Positions 49,913 through 58,350 of a DNA stretch of 64,000 nt are shown in pieces; within the stretch, counting starts at the first letter, position 1; every line of letters starts with the position of its first letter. The notes beneath the pieces are model-generated. The model ran no database searches. It was not told the origin of the DNA and saw only the letters and a list, made by a program, of their open reading frames with translations. This DNA is from Tenacibaculum jejuense (GTDB lineage Bacteria > Bacteroidota > Bacteroidia > Flavobacteriales > Flavobacteriaceae): positions 1,889,001 to 1,953,000 of the forward strand of contig NZ_LT899436.1 of assembly GCF_900198195.1 (NCBI RefSeq), read 5' to 3'. A program made the translations under genes and the position numbers.

Positions 49913-51412
49913 ATGAGAAAAATTATATTTCTTTTATTTACAGTAAGCTTACTTGCTTGTGGAGGAGAAGATGCAAACGAACAAAACATTGATATTATAG
50001 TTCCAGATCCTGATTCAAATCCAGATCCTGATCCTATTGCTATTTTAACAATTAAAGTAGAAAACGATACAGATTATATAGATTTTGGAAATATCGTAAA
50101 TACTGTAAGTAAATCTTTTCCTATCGAGATTTCAAATGAAGGTAATGCTACTTTAAAAATAGAAGATATTATCTTGGCAGATGGTTTTTCTATAGATCAG
50201 AAAGAGTTAGAGATAATTCCTAGTACCAAAAAAGAACTAAAAATAACCTTTACTCCTGTTGAAGAAAGAGCATATACTAGCACTATAGAAATCATAAGTA
50301 ATGCTACATCAAACAATTCTTCTATTACATTAAAAGGAACAGGAGTTAGTGAAGTTTTTGAAGGAGATGTAAATTTATTAAATCAAGAAGAATTAGAAGA
50401 TTTTGTTTCGAGAGGATACACTTCTATTAATGGAGAACTTCACATAGGTAACGCTTTTGGAACAAATGGATATGCTTTTCCTTATGCTGTAAATGATTTG
50501 ACTCCTTTAAAAAAGATCAAATTTGTAAAAAGATTAGATATTATACATACTATCTTAACAAGTGTAGAAGGAATAGAAGATATGGAAGTAGAAGGTTTTA
50601 TTCAAATAGCCTTCAACAATGAGTTATTAAACCTTAAAGGATTTCCTAACATTAAAGAAACAGGTGTAGCTTTAAATTTAAATGGTAATCATAAATTAGA
50701 AGATATAAAGGATTTAATTCATGTAAAATCTTTTTTATGGTTAAGCATAGGAGATAATATTAACTTAGTTAATTTAGAAGGATTAAATAATGTTACTGAA
50801 GTTGAGCAAGATTTAAGAATCCAAGGTAATTTACGTATAGAAAATTTAAATGAATTAACTAATTTGAAATTAGTAGGAGAAGATTTATCGATTAGTAATA
50901 ATCAAGCTTTATATAGTTTTTGTGGATTACTTCCGTTGGTTACTGATGGAGAAATTAGAGGAACTTTTTATTTGATGAATCGTAATAGATTTAATCCAGG
51001 AAGTATAGCATTTGAATGTGAAAGATTAGTTCCTTCGTACGAGTATCAGGGAGTACAAACCAGAGTTTCTGGACCTTACTGGCTAGATTTTTTCAAAGAG
51101 AAAGGATTCACAAAAATTTCAGGACAATTATTTATAGATGGAAGTAGGATAAAAGATTTATCAGCTTTTGAAAAAGTTGAAGAATTTGATGGAGAAGTTT
51201 ATATAACAAATACCGAGTTAACTAGTTTAAAAGGACTCGAAAACCTTAAGAAAATAAAATCTATAATTATTAAAGATAATCCCAAGCTATCTGATTACTG
51301 TGCTTTAGATAATTTAGTGAAAACACAAACAACAGATTATTATATAGGTACAGAGAATAATTTATACAATCCGACCAAAGAAAATTTAGTAAATGGTAAT
51401 TGTAAACAATAA
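49913..51412 (+). CDS. Surface lipoprotein with ASH-like and leucine-rich L-domain repeats
   Basis: The 499-residue lipoprotein starts at ATG 49913 (MRKIIFLLFTVSLLACGGED; lipobox LLAC). After an Asp/Pro-rich spacer (DPDSNPDPDP) comes an Ig-like domain of the ASH/choice-of-anchor type (about 45-145: DFGNIVNTVSKSFPIEISNE, then LKGTGV). Two leucine-rich blocks resembling receptor L-domains follow (LTSVEGIEDM, LLNLKGFPNI, LVNLEGLNNV, and near the end LTSLKGLENLKKI), each closed by a Cys pair motif (FCGL, YCAL). It is probably exposed on the surface and binds protein or glycan. The T9SS tail is absent; the lipid anchor replaces it. Confidence 0.75.
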   Translation: MRKIIFLLFTVSLLACGGEDANEQNIDIIVPDPDSNPDPDPIAILTIKVENDTDYIDFGNIVNTVSKSFPIEISNEGNATLKIEDIILADGFSIDQKELEIIPSTKKELKITFTPVEERAYTSTIEIISNATSNNSSITLKGTGVSEVFEGDVNLLNQEELEDFVSRGYTSINGELHIGNAFGTNGYAFPYAVNDLTPLKKIKFVKRLDIIHTILTSVEGIEDMEVEGFIQIAFNNELLNLKGFPNIKETGVALNLNGNHKLEDIKDLIHVKSFLWLSIGDNINLVNLEGLNNVTEVEQDLRIQGNLRIENLNELTNLKLVGEDLSISNNQALYSFCGLLPLVTDGEIRGTFYLMNRNRFNPGSIAFECERLVPSYEYQGVQTRVSGPYWLDFFKEKGFTKISGQLFIDGSRIKDLSAFEKVEEFDGEVYITNTELTSLKGLENLKKIKSIIIKDNPKLSDYCALDNLVKTQTTDYYIGTENNLYNPTKENLVNGNCKQ

Positions 51413-51416
51413 TTTC

Positions 51417-51449
51417 AAAAAGCAAACCGATTAAGGTTTGCTTTTTTTT
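51417..51449. terminator. Bidirectional terminator
   Basis: AGCAAACC (51421-51428) pairs with GGTTTGCT (51435-51442), with A and T tracts on either side, between the convergent LRR lipoprotein and peptide genes. Confidence 0.8.
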
Positions 51450-51461
51450 ATATAATAGATT

Positions 51462-51722
51462 TTATATTGGTTTATGTGGTTCTGCTGATGTTGGGTGAGT
51501 AGGAGCGTTAACAGAATTATCAAAAGGGTAACACACGGTAGTTGCACTAGATAAATCTACAGGAGAGAAGAAATATCTATTTCCAGAGTCATTTCTAAAG
51601 CATCTCCAAGTAATATGAGATTTAGAATCTCCGATACCAGTTAAATGTCCACCAAGAGTTTGACCTTGTTGTTTTTTAGATAAAATTTTAATACCGTTTA
51701 AGTTTAAAATGTTTTTTTTCAT
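51462..51722 (-). CDS. Double-glycine leader peptide, two-Cys type, copy 3
   Basis: The 86-residue precursor has the leader MKKNILNLNGIKILSKKQQGQTLGG. The core begins HLTGIGDSKS and continues WRCFRNDSGNRYFF, then LSSATTVC and a Pro/Thr/His-rich tail ending PHKPI. Its Cys block aligns with the peptides at 49238 and 49526 (aromatic-x-C-aromatic, SG, Tyr, then LSS and the second Cys). It lies 1.7 kb from them, separated by the LRR lipoprotein. No processing genes are adjacent. Confidence 0.65.
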   Translation of the reverse strand: MKKNILNLNGIKILSKKQQGQTLGGHLTGIGDSKSHITWRCFRNDSGNRYFFSPVDLSSATTVCYPFDNSVNAPTHPTSAEPHKPI

Positions 51723-51823
51723 GATTGATATTTTTAATTCAATATCAATGTATTGCTAATTAACCTATTATTAGGTAGAATATTTCCGAATGAACCATAT
51801 CAACTTCTGAATAGTTTTAGAAA

Positions 51824-52864
51824 TTAAAAATTAATAAGTTCTGTTCGAATTCTGGTGTTTTTGTCTTTTCGAATGAAATTTAACTTCTGAGTTAGTTTTA
51901 AATATTCTTGAACAGGTAATTCAATATTAATACTAATTAAATAATGCGAGTTAGGTTTGATATGTTGTATTTTATCAAAGTCTTGTTTGGATTTTATTTG
52001 TAAAAGTTCAGGATGATAGGCTTCAATATATGATGCTTTATTCTCATCTTCTGTTATTGGAGGCCTAGGCGGAAAACCATTATTTTCTTTTTGTAGTTTT
52101 TTCAAATCTTCTTCCCATGAATTTATAATTAAAGGGAAAACATGATATAATTCCTTATTTTCTTTTTGTAGTTTTTTCAAATCTTCTTCCCATGAATTTA
52201 TAATTAAAGGGAAAACATGATATAATTCCTTTTGTAAGTCAATCTTAGTAATTAAGTTTATTTTACAATGAGAAGTAAGGTTTATTTTTGAAAGTATATT
52301 TTTTAATTGTCTAAGTGTAATTTCTCTATTTAATAGTATATTATAAGTGATGAAAATTGTATGAACAGGGTAGTTATATAATTTTAAATTTAAATTATCA
52401 AAACCACTGTAATCTTCAAGTATAAATTTATTTTCTCTTTTAATTAAATTGAATGTTTTATGGTTTGTTGATAGACTATCGTAATGTATTTTAATATTAG
52501 AATCTAAATTTATAAGGTTATAAGTTATATATTCATTTTCAATAATATTCGAATGTCTTAAAAATGTACTATTGTTTAGAATTACTATTGAGTCATTTTG
52601 TTGTAAATCAATTTTCTTTTTGAGTGTTTTATTTTTTAGATAAATTCTTAAAGAATCTCCTTGTATTTCATATTTACCTTTAAAACTGTAATCGAAAAAA
52701 TCAATTAATGTTATAGAATCATTTTTGAAGTAAATTTCATGAAAGAAAGAGTTAGAATGTGCTTTATAATTACAAATCCAAACACCTTGTAAATCTTCTT
52801 TCTTAATAACTTTTGAGCAAGAAATTAGTACAAAAACTAAAGAGAGATAAAATAGCTTTTTCAT
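51824..52864 (-). CDS. Lipoprotein with lipocalin-like start and an internal 25-residue duplication
   Basis: The 346-residue lipoprotein starts at the ATG at 52862-52864 (MKKLFYLSLVFVLISCSK; lipobox LISC). Residues about 25-100 (LQGVWICNYKAH..., YEIQGDSLRIYL) look like the small beta-barrel lipocalin-like domains common in Bacteroidetes. The middle carries two perfect copies of ELYHVFPLIINSWEEDLKK plus LQKENK, from a 75-bp tandem duplication. The C-terminal part has mixed alpha-beta composition. It lies 21 bp after the HEAT-like gene on the same strand. Function is unknown. Confidence 0.65.
   Translation of the reverse strand: MKKLFYLSLVFVLISCSKVIKKEDLQGVWICNYKAHSNSFFHEIYFKNDSITLIDFFDYSFKGKYEIQGDSLRIYLKNKTLKKKIDLQQNDSIVILNNSTFLRHSNIIENEYITYNLINLDSNIKIHYDSLSTNHKTFNLIKRENKFILEDYSGFDNLNLKLYNYPVHTIFITYNILLNREITLRQLKNILSKINLTSHCKINLITKIDLQKELYHVFPLIINSWEEDLKKLQKENKELYHVFPLIINSWEEDLKKLQKENNGFPPRPPITEDENKASYIEAYHPELLQIKSKQDFDKIQHIKPNSHYLISINIELPVQEYLKLTQKLNFIRKDKNTRIRTELINF
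52081..52230 (-). repeat. Perfect 75-bp in-frame tandem duplication
   Basis: Copies at 52081-52155 and 52156-52230 look identical base for base and code the same 25 residues. No substitution is visible, so the event is recent or the repeat is prone to slippage. Confidence 0.9.
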
Positions 52865-52885
52865 ATCTAAATTTAATAACAACTA

Positions 52886-53467
52886 TCAAGAATTATTCCT
52901 TTTATGAATTAATGATAGCACTTTTTTACCTCTAGCTTCACAACCTTTACTTTCATGAATCACTTTAGTCCTTATTATATGTTCAAGTTCTGAATGAACC
53001 CAATCTTTATATTTGCCAAAAAGAAAAAGAGTATTCATTGTGTAAGCTTTTACTGCTATCTTTTGATTAGAAATTAACCAGTCAAAACCAGTTTCAATAA
53101 TTGCATCTATGTGAGAGTCTGTTAATGTTTCTTTGGTTTTATTATGATTCTTTTCATCAAATGCAATAGCTAAATGTTCACAATTCTTAGCACAAGTTCG
53201 AAGCACACCATCAAAACGTAAACTATGGATATTAGTCGTAAAAGTATCTATATAAGGAATCAGGTAGTTAATTCCATGATGAGTACAAATCCATTCTAGT
53301 ATCCAAGCTGCTTTTATAGATATTTTTTCATCAGTCTTAAATGTTAAATCTACCAAGAATTCTATTAATTCAGGTTGCTCTAATACAATATTTGCAGCTT
53401 TATTTCGATTTACTTTTTTAGGGTTTTCAACGGTATTTAATATAGAAATTAGAAAATCAATACTCAT
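52886..53467 (-). CDS. HEAT-like helical repeat protein
   Basis: The 193-residue cytoplasmic, all-helical protein has repeats resembling HEAT/ARM units (AANIVLEQPELIEFLVDLTF, ISIKAAWILEWICTHHG, IAVKAYTMNTLFLFG). Similar proteins in Flavobacteriia are often loosely annotated as adenylosuccinate lyase because of gene neighbourhood, but no lyase signature is present here. It is 21 bp upstream of the lipoprotein at 52864 and divergent from the MORN-repeat gene. A protein-binding role is inferred only from the fold. Confidence 0.6.
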   Translation of the reverse strand: MSIDFLISILNTVENPKKVNRNKAANIVLEQPELIEFLVDLTFKTDEKISIKAAWILEWICTHHGINYLIPYIDTFTTNIHSLRFDGVLRTCAKNCEHLAIAFDEKNHNKTKETLTDSHIDAIIETGFDWLISNQKIAVKAYTMNTLFLFGKYKDWVHSELEHIIRTKVIHESKGCEARGKKVLSLIHKRNNS

Positions 53468-53530
53468 ATTGGTATGGTTTGTGTACTTTTACAGAAAAAT
53501 TTACTAAATATAAAAACAAAAAGAGAGGCA

Positions 53531-54235
53531 ATGGTAAAAGCTAAAGAATATGTTGTTTTAAGTTTTGTATTTACAATGTTATTTACATTAGTGTCATCAG
53601 CTCAAAAAATTAATCAGGTTGATGCTAATGGTAAAAGAACTGGTTTATGGCGAAAGAATTATGAAAATGGAGATGTTCGTTACAAAGGTCAGTTTAAAAG
53701 TGGAAAAGAAGTAGGAATGTTTTCTTTTTATGATAGAGGGGCGTCTTATCCATCTATAGTGAAGGTTTTTTCTGAAAAGTCAGATACAGCTTCAGTAAAG
53801 TTTTACAATAAAAGTAGAGTAAAAACTAAAGGGAAAATGGTAGGAAGAAAAAGAGTTGGAAAATGGATATACTATTTTTCAGACGGAAAAACTATTTTTT
53901 CTGAAGAGCATTACATGGATGGAAAGTTACACGGAATATTAAAAAACTACTACATTAACGGTAGAGTAACTGAAATTTCAGAATATAAAAACGGAAAAAG
54001 GAATGGTTCTTCTAAAATTTATACTGAAGACGGAGTTTTAATAGAACACGTAAATTATGTAAATGGTAACCTTGAAGGTGAAGGTAAATATTACGACTTA
54101 AAAGGAATCATTAAAGAAAAAGGAATGTATAAGGAAGGAAAACGTATTGGAAAATGGGAGTTCTATATAGATGGTGAGTTATCTAAAAAAGGAAGACCAG
54201 ATACGAGTATAAAAAAGAAGAAAAAAGAACAATAA
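53531..54235 (+). CDS. Secreted MORN-repeat protein (YwqK-like)
   Basis: The 234-residue protein starts at ATG 53531, preceded by the purine-rich AGAGAGGCA ribosome-binding context. A longer frame from 53474 would begin without a signal peptide. It has a signal peptide (ending VSSAQ). About seven MORN-type repeats follow (GKRTGLWRKNYENGDVRYKG, GRKRVGKWIYYFSDGK, GKRIGKWEFYIDGE). YwqK-family proteins are sometimes listed as toxin-antitoxin components, but no toxin partner is here and the export signal argues for an envelope role. A Lys-rich tail (KKKKKEQ) ends it. Confidence 0.75.
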   Translation: MVKAKEYVVLSFVFTMLFTLVSSAQKINQVDANGKRTGLWRKNYENGDVRYKGQFKSGKEVGMFSFYDRGASYPSIVKVFSEKSDTASVKFYNKSRVKTKGKMVGRKRVGKWIYYFSDGKTIFSEEHYMDGKLHGILKNYYINGRVTEISEYKNGKRNGSSKIYTEDGVLIEHVNYVNGNLEGEGKYYDLKGIIKEKGMYKEGKRIGKWEFYIDGELSKKGRPDTSIKKKKKEQ

Positions 54236-54289
54236 ACAATAGCTATTTAACCATTGAGTTTAATGATAAAACTATCAATAACAATTTCG

Positions 54290-54297
54290 TAAATTTG
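54290..54297 (+). promoter_or_regulatory. -7 promoter element TAAATTTG for mnmA
   Basis: This is an exact TAnnTTTG match 20 nt upstream of the mnmA ATG at 54318. Confidence 0.65.
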
Positions 54298-54317
54298 CAG
54301 CCTAAAATATGTAAAAT

Positions 54318-55505
54318 ATGAAACGAGTTGTTGTTGGGCTTTCTGGTGGTGTAGATAGTAGTGTAACGGCTTACTTATTAAAAGAACAAGGCTACGATGT
54401 TATTGGCTTGTTTATGAAAAATTGGCACGATGATTCTGTTACAATCTCAGATGAATGCCCATGGTTAGAGGATAGTAACGATGCAATGATTGTTGCAGAG
54501 AAGTTAGGAATTCCTTTTCAGACTGTAGATTTAAGTGAACAATATAAAGAACGTATCGTTGATTATATGTTCGATGAATATGAAAAAGGTCGTACTCCAA
54601 ATCCAGATGTACTTTGTAATAGAGAAATTAAATTTGATGTTTTTATGGACATTGCCTTGGGTTTAGGGGCAGATTATGTAGCTACAGGACATTATTGTAG
54701 AAAAGAAGAGGAAGTAATCAATGGAAAAAAAGTATATAAGTTATTAGCAGGTAAAGACAATAATAAAGATCAATCCTACTTTTTATGTCAACTATCGCAA
54801 GAGCAATTAGCTAAAGCTTTATTTCCTATCGGAGAGTTAACAAAGCCAGAAGTTAGAGCAATTGCAAAAGAGGCAGATTTAATTACTGCTGAAAAGAAAG
54901 ATTCTCAAGGATTGTGTTTTATAGGAAAAGTAAGATTACCAGATTTTTTACAGCAAAAACTACAACCTAAAGAAGGTGTTATTGTTCAAATACCTAGCAC
55001 TTTTGAAGCGTATACAAAATCTTTACCTAAATTTGAACATAAGATAGCTGAGCTTGAATACAAGTCGAAAAAATTTACTTACCAAGTTTCTGACGGAAAA
55101 ACAGTAGGTAAACATCAAGGAGCGCATTATTTTACAAAAGGACAACGCAAAGGATTAGCTGTAGGAGGAACCAAAGAACCTCTTTTTGTTATAGAAACAG
55201 ATGTAGACGAAAATATCATCTACACAGGTGAAGGAAAAAGTCACCAGGGATTGTATAGAAATGTACTTTTTGTATCTAATGAAGAATTACATTGGGTACG
55301 TGAAGATTTAGCTTTAAGTGTGGGTGAAACAATGGAGGTAGAAGCTAGAATTCGTTATCGTCAATCTCTAGAAAAAGCTAAAATATATAAAGTAGGAAAT
55401 GGGATATTTGTAGAATTTGCAAATGCTCAATCTGCCATCCAAGAAGGACAATTCGTAGCTTGGTATGCTAACGAAGAACTTTTAGGATCTGGTGTGATTT
55501 CCTAA
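54318..55505 (+). CDS. mnmA: tRNA-specific 2-thiouridylase
   Basis: The 395-residue enzyme thiolates U34 of tRNA-Lys, -Glu and -Gln using ATP and a persulfide sulfur relay. Visible parts are the PP-loop [10 protein letters not shown] (7-16), the catalytic Cys100 in [11 protein letters not shown] and the persulfide-accepting Cys200 in [12 protein letters not shown] central domain ([15 protein letters not shown]) and a C-terminal beta-barrel follow. It is about 20 residues longer than E. coli MnmA, which is usual in Bacteroidetes. It heads a three-gene run on the plus strand with 11- and 10-bp gaps. Confidence 0.95.
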   Translation: MKRVVVGLSGGVDSSVTAYLLKEQGYDVIGLFMKNWHDDSVTISDECPWLEDSNDAMIVAEKLGIPFQTVDLSEQYKERIVDYMFDEYEKGRTPNPDVLCNREIKFDVFMDIALGLGADYVATGHYCRKEEEVINGKKVYKLLAGKDNNKDQSYFLCQLSQEQLAKALFPIGELTKPEVRAIAKEADLITAEKKDSQGLCFIGKVRLPDFLQQKLQPKEGVIVQIPSTFEAYTKSLPKFEHKIAELEYKSKKFTYQVSDGKTVGKHQGAHYFTKGQRKGLAVGGTKEPLFVIETDVDENIIYTGEGKSHQGLYRNVLFVSNEELHWVREDLALSVGETMEVEARIRYRQSLEKAKIYKVGNGIFVEFANAQSAIQEGQFVAWYANEELLGSGVIS

Positions 55506-55516
55506 TTAAATAGAAT

Positions 55517-56287
55517 ATGAAAGTAAAAACCAAAAGGGATGTTCTAAAATTACAAGAGAAGATAAAACAAGAACTTGGTTTAGATGTCAGTAAATACAAA
55601 GATGAAGAAGTAGTAGAGAATTTTGTGGAAATACTACTGCTTCCTAACTATATTGTTTCTTGGGTAATCAGACCAATTTTTATCTCTTTTTTAATCTATA
55701 TTTTTGGTTTTTACGTATTTAATTTAGTGCATATTGAATATGTATTTTATGCAATTATTGGATTTGGTTTATTTATCGTATTTGGCATTTCTTTTGGTTT
55801 TTTATCTTTAGTATTTAAGATGAAAAATGATATTTTGGAAATAGTTGACTATTCACTTGACATTCTAAAACTAGCGATTCAAGACATATCAAAAATTAAC
55901 AATCAAATCACAGTAGATAACAAGAACGATGTACTTTCCTTAGTGTTTAAAGGAATAATTCACATTGTAACAATACCTTTACTTACGAAATCAGTAACTA
56001 GTAAAATTCCTTTTATAGGCAGAATAGCCAGCAGTTTAATAAAAAGAGTTTTAACTGTTGTATCAAACAGGTTAGAATTTAAGGAAGATAATATTGAAGA
56101 TTTTGTAGCATCACCATTAGAAGAGAAGCACAAACTGTACACAGCATACATGAAAACTATTATTGCAACCTCAAACGGACTAGAAACTTTTATAAGTTTT
56201 GTTTTCAGAGTATTAAAAATCCCGATGTTAGTTTTCTTCTTTTTTTCATCATCAGCACTTTTACTTTTTCTATATTTAATCAACTAA
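55517..56287 (+). CDS. Membrane protein of unknown function
   Basis: The 256-residue protein has a hydrophilic N-terminal ~50 residues, two adjacent membrane helices (PIFISFLIYIFGFYVFNLV and VFYAIIGFGLFIVFGISFG), and an amphipathic middle part (IVDYSLDILKLAIQDISKIN). A further hydrophobic stretch lies around IIHIVTIPLLTK, and one C-terminal helix (MLVFFFFSSSALLLFLYL) closes it. No named family is recognised. It lies between mnmA and a nitronate monooxygenase-like gene and is probably co-transcribed with them. Confidence 0.6.
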   Translation: MKVKTKRDVLKLQEKIKQELGLDVSKYKDEEVVENFVEILLLPNYIVSWVIRPIFISFLIYIFGFYVFNLVHIEYVFYAIIGFGLFIVFGISFGFLSLVFKMKNDILEIVDYSLDILKLAIQDISKINNQITVDNKNDVLSLVFKGIIHIVTIPLLTKSVTSKIPFIGRIASSLIKRVLTVVSNRLEFKEDNIEDFVASPLEEKHKLYTAYMKTIIATSNGLETFISFVFRVLKIPMLVFFFFSSSALLLFLYLIN

Positions 56288-56297
56288 AAATAAAATT

Positions 56298-57242
56298 TTG
56301 AGAAATAAAATCACCGAACTTTTTAATATAAAATATCCTATTGTTCAGGGTGGAATGATATGGGTTTCTGGATGGAAGTTAGCTTCGGCTGTTTCTAATG
56401 CTGGTGGACTAGGACTTATAGGAGCTGGATCTATGTATCCTGATGTTTTACGTGAACATATCCAAAAATGTAAAAAAGCGACAAATAAGCCTTTTGGAGT
56501 AAATGTACCTATGTTATACCCAGATATAGAACAAATTATGGATATTATTGTTGAAGAGGAAGTGAAGATTGTTTTTACTTCTGCAGGAAATCCTAAAACT
56601 TGGACTAATTTTTTAAAAGAAAAGGGAATTACTGTAGTTCATGTAGTTAGTTCGGTAAAATTTGCTTTAAAAGCAGAAGCTGCAGGAGTTGATGCTGTAG
56701 TTTGTGAAGGTTTCGAAGCGGGAGGTCATAACGGTAGAGAAGAAACCACAACGTTTACTTTAATTCCTATGGTAAAAGAACAGGTAACAATTCCAGTAAT
56801 TGCTGCTGGAGGAATAGGATCGGGTAGAGGTATGTTGGCGGCCATGGTTTTAGGAGCTGATGGAGTTCAAGTTGGAAGTAGGTTTGCTGCTACTGTAGAG
56901 TCTTCAGCTCATAATAATTTTAAAGATACTATTGTAAAAGTAAAAGATGGAGATACATATGTAACCTTAAAAGAATTGGCGCCAGTTCGTCTAGTTCGTA
57001 ATAAGTTTTTTAACGATGTTCAAGAGCTATATCAAAAAGATCCTTCTATTGAAGAAATTAAAGAGCTATTAGGTCGTGCAAGAGCTAAACGAGGTATGTT
57101 TGAAGGAGATTTAGATGAAGGAGAATTAGAAATTGGACAAATAGCTGGTTTAATTCACGAAATAAAACCTGCAGCACAAGTTTTAGAAGAGATTGTAAAG
57201 GAGTATAATCAGGTTTTAAATACTGAATTTAAAAGTTTTTAA
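56298..57242 (+). CDS. Nitronate monooxygenase family FMN protein (NPD/FabK-like)
   Basis: The 314-residue TIM-barrel FMN protein has the family N-terminus ITELFNIKYPIVQGGMIWVS, then AGGLGLIGAGS and FGVNVPMLYP. EGFEAGGHNGREE, with the catalytic-type His, and the phosphate-binding AAGGIGSGRGMLAAMVLGADGVQVGSRF follow. It could be a nitronate monooxygenase oxidising propionate-3-nitronate or an FabK-type enoyl-ACP reductase; sequence alone does not decide. The only start that keeps the conserved N-terminus is TTG at 56298, 10 bp after the membrane protein gene. Confidence 0.85.
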   Translation: MRNKITELFNIKYPIVQGGMIWVSGWKLASAVSNAGGLGLIGAGSMYPDVLREHIQKCKKATNKPFGVNVPMLYPDIEQIMDIIVEEEVKIVFTSAGNPKTWTNFLKEKGITVVHVVSSVKFALKAEAAGVDAVVCEGFEAGGHNGREETTTFTLIPMVKEQVTIPVIAAGGIGSGRGMLAAMVLGADGVQVGSRFAATVESSAHNNFKDTIVKVKDGDTYVTLKELAPVRLVRNKFFNDVQELYQKDPSIEEIKELLGRARAKRGMFEGDLDEGELEIGQIAGLIHEIKPAAQVLEEIVKEYNQVLNTEFKSF

Positions 57243-57273
57243 AAATAAAATTATAATTACTTAAAAGAAAGAG

Positions 57274-57311
57274 TCCAATTAAAAATTGATAGTTTTTAAT
57301 TGGATTTTTTT
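57274..57311 (+). terminator. Rho-independent terminator of the mnmA operon
   Basis: TCCAATTAAAAA (57274-57285) pairs with TTTTTAATTGGA (57293-57304), followed by TTTTTTTA. Confidence 0.8.
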
Positions 57312-57477
57312 ATTTATCACAAATCTTTGCTGCTCAAAATTGTTTGATTTTACTGCTTGTTGTTAATTTTTTAATTTAAAGTATTTAATATGTTGATTAT
57401 TTAAAAATAAAGGTTAGAAATTATGAATTTAATAATAAATGATTAGTTTTATAGAGTTAATCAATTAAAAAACCTTT

Positions 57478-58296
57478 ATGAGAACTTTAAATTTTAAATG
57501 TAAACAATGGATAATTTTAGTACTTATTTCACTATCAATAGTAAGTTGTTCTGATACAGACGAAAAAACAAATCCTGGAGCACAAGCTATCGGATTAATT
57601 GAAAATTCGAATAAAGAATTTTCAGGAAAAATAAGTATTGATAATAGTAAAATAGCTTATGGTGTAATTCAAAATTCTGAACTGAACTACACAATTTCAG
57701 TAAATATTAATAATAAAGAAATTACTGCTGTAGTAGATTATGAAAACTCTACAATTGATTTTAAAGCGGCTGATGTTCAATTTTCTGATATGGAAAAAGT
57801 AGATTTATTAATGTCTACAGCTGACATTGCTGAATATTTTTTAGAAGAAAAAGAAGCAAAAATAGACATGCATGAATATGCTATGATTAAGTTGATGGAA
57901 TATTGGTCTCAAGCTCCTTCTCAACATGTTTTTCATAGTAGAAAAGTAAATTCTGATTTAGATGTTAAATTAAGAAGTAGAAATGAAGGTATTACTTGTA
58001 TTAGAAGAAATTCTTATGTTAAAGCAGAATATGATGACAGAAATGGAAGAAGTTATTCTGATAATGTTAAAGTAGGTAGTAAGCCAAGAGCAAATTATGG
58101 ATGTATGGGAAGATGTGGAGCTGATTGTGGAAGATGGTGGATTCCTAGTGCATGGACTAAAGATTGTATGGACCATGACCAGTGTAGTAATATTTTTAAT
58201 GCTTCTGGTGGATCTTCTGATCCTAATTGTGGAGATGAATTTAATGAAGCAGCAGACGATTATGTATTTGGTGTTTTACGAGGCTGTAGAGGATAA
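57478..58296 (+). CDS. Lipoprotein with a phospholipase A2-like C-terminal domain
   Basis: The 272-residue lipoprotein has a signal with lipobox IVSC (about residue 24). A beta-rich N-terminal part (residues ~40-110) is followed by a Cys-rich C-terminal domain (about 200-272): YGCMGRCGADCGRWW, then WTKDCMDHDQC (230-236) and CGDEFNEAADDY. The CxDHDxC motif with its His-Asp pair is the hallmark of secreted and prokaryotic phospholipase A2 folds, and Asn/Gly-rich Cys pairing agrees. Calcium-binding residues cannot be assigned with certainty. It is probably a surface lipase or toxin-like enzyme, by inference. It sits alone between two terminators. Confidence 0.7.
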   Translation: MRTLNFKCKQWIILVLISLSIVSCSDTDEKTNPGAQAIGLIENSNKEFSGKISIDNSKIAYGVIQNSELNYTISVNINNKEITAVVDYENSTIDFKAADVQFSDMEKVDLLMSTADIAEYFLEEKEAKIDMHEYAMIKLMEYWSQAPSQHVFHSRKVNSDLDVKLRSRNEGITCIRRNSYVKAEYDDRNGRSYSDNVKVGSKPRANYGCMGRCGADCGRWWIPSAWTKDCMDHDQCSNIFNASGGSSDPNCGDEFNEAADDYVFGVLRGCRG

Positions 58297-58302
58297 AAGA
58301 AA

Positions 58303-58338
58303 TAAAAAAAAGCTTAGAATTTTTCTAAGCTTTTTTTA
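58303..58338. terminator. Bidirectional terminator
   Basis: AGCTTAGAA (58311-58319) pairs with TTCTAAGCT (58323-58331) with long A and T tracts, between the convergent phospholipase-like and Asp-box lipoprotein genes. Confidence 0.85.
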
Positions 58339-58350
58339 TTGTAAATAATT

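Noticed and set aside
52886..53467. Adenylosuccinate lyase function for the HEAT-like protein
   Set aside because: It lacks the lyase signature and is far too short; only helical repeats are seen.
53531..54235. YwqK-like MORN protein as an antitoxin of a toxin-antitoxin pair
   Set aside because: It has an export signal and no adjacent toxin gene; the label comes from annotation habit for this repeat family.
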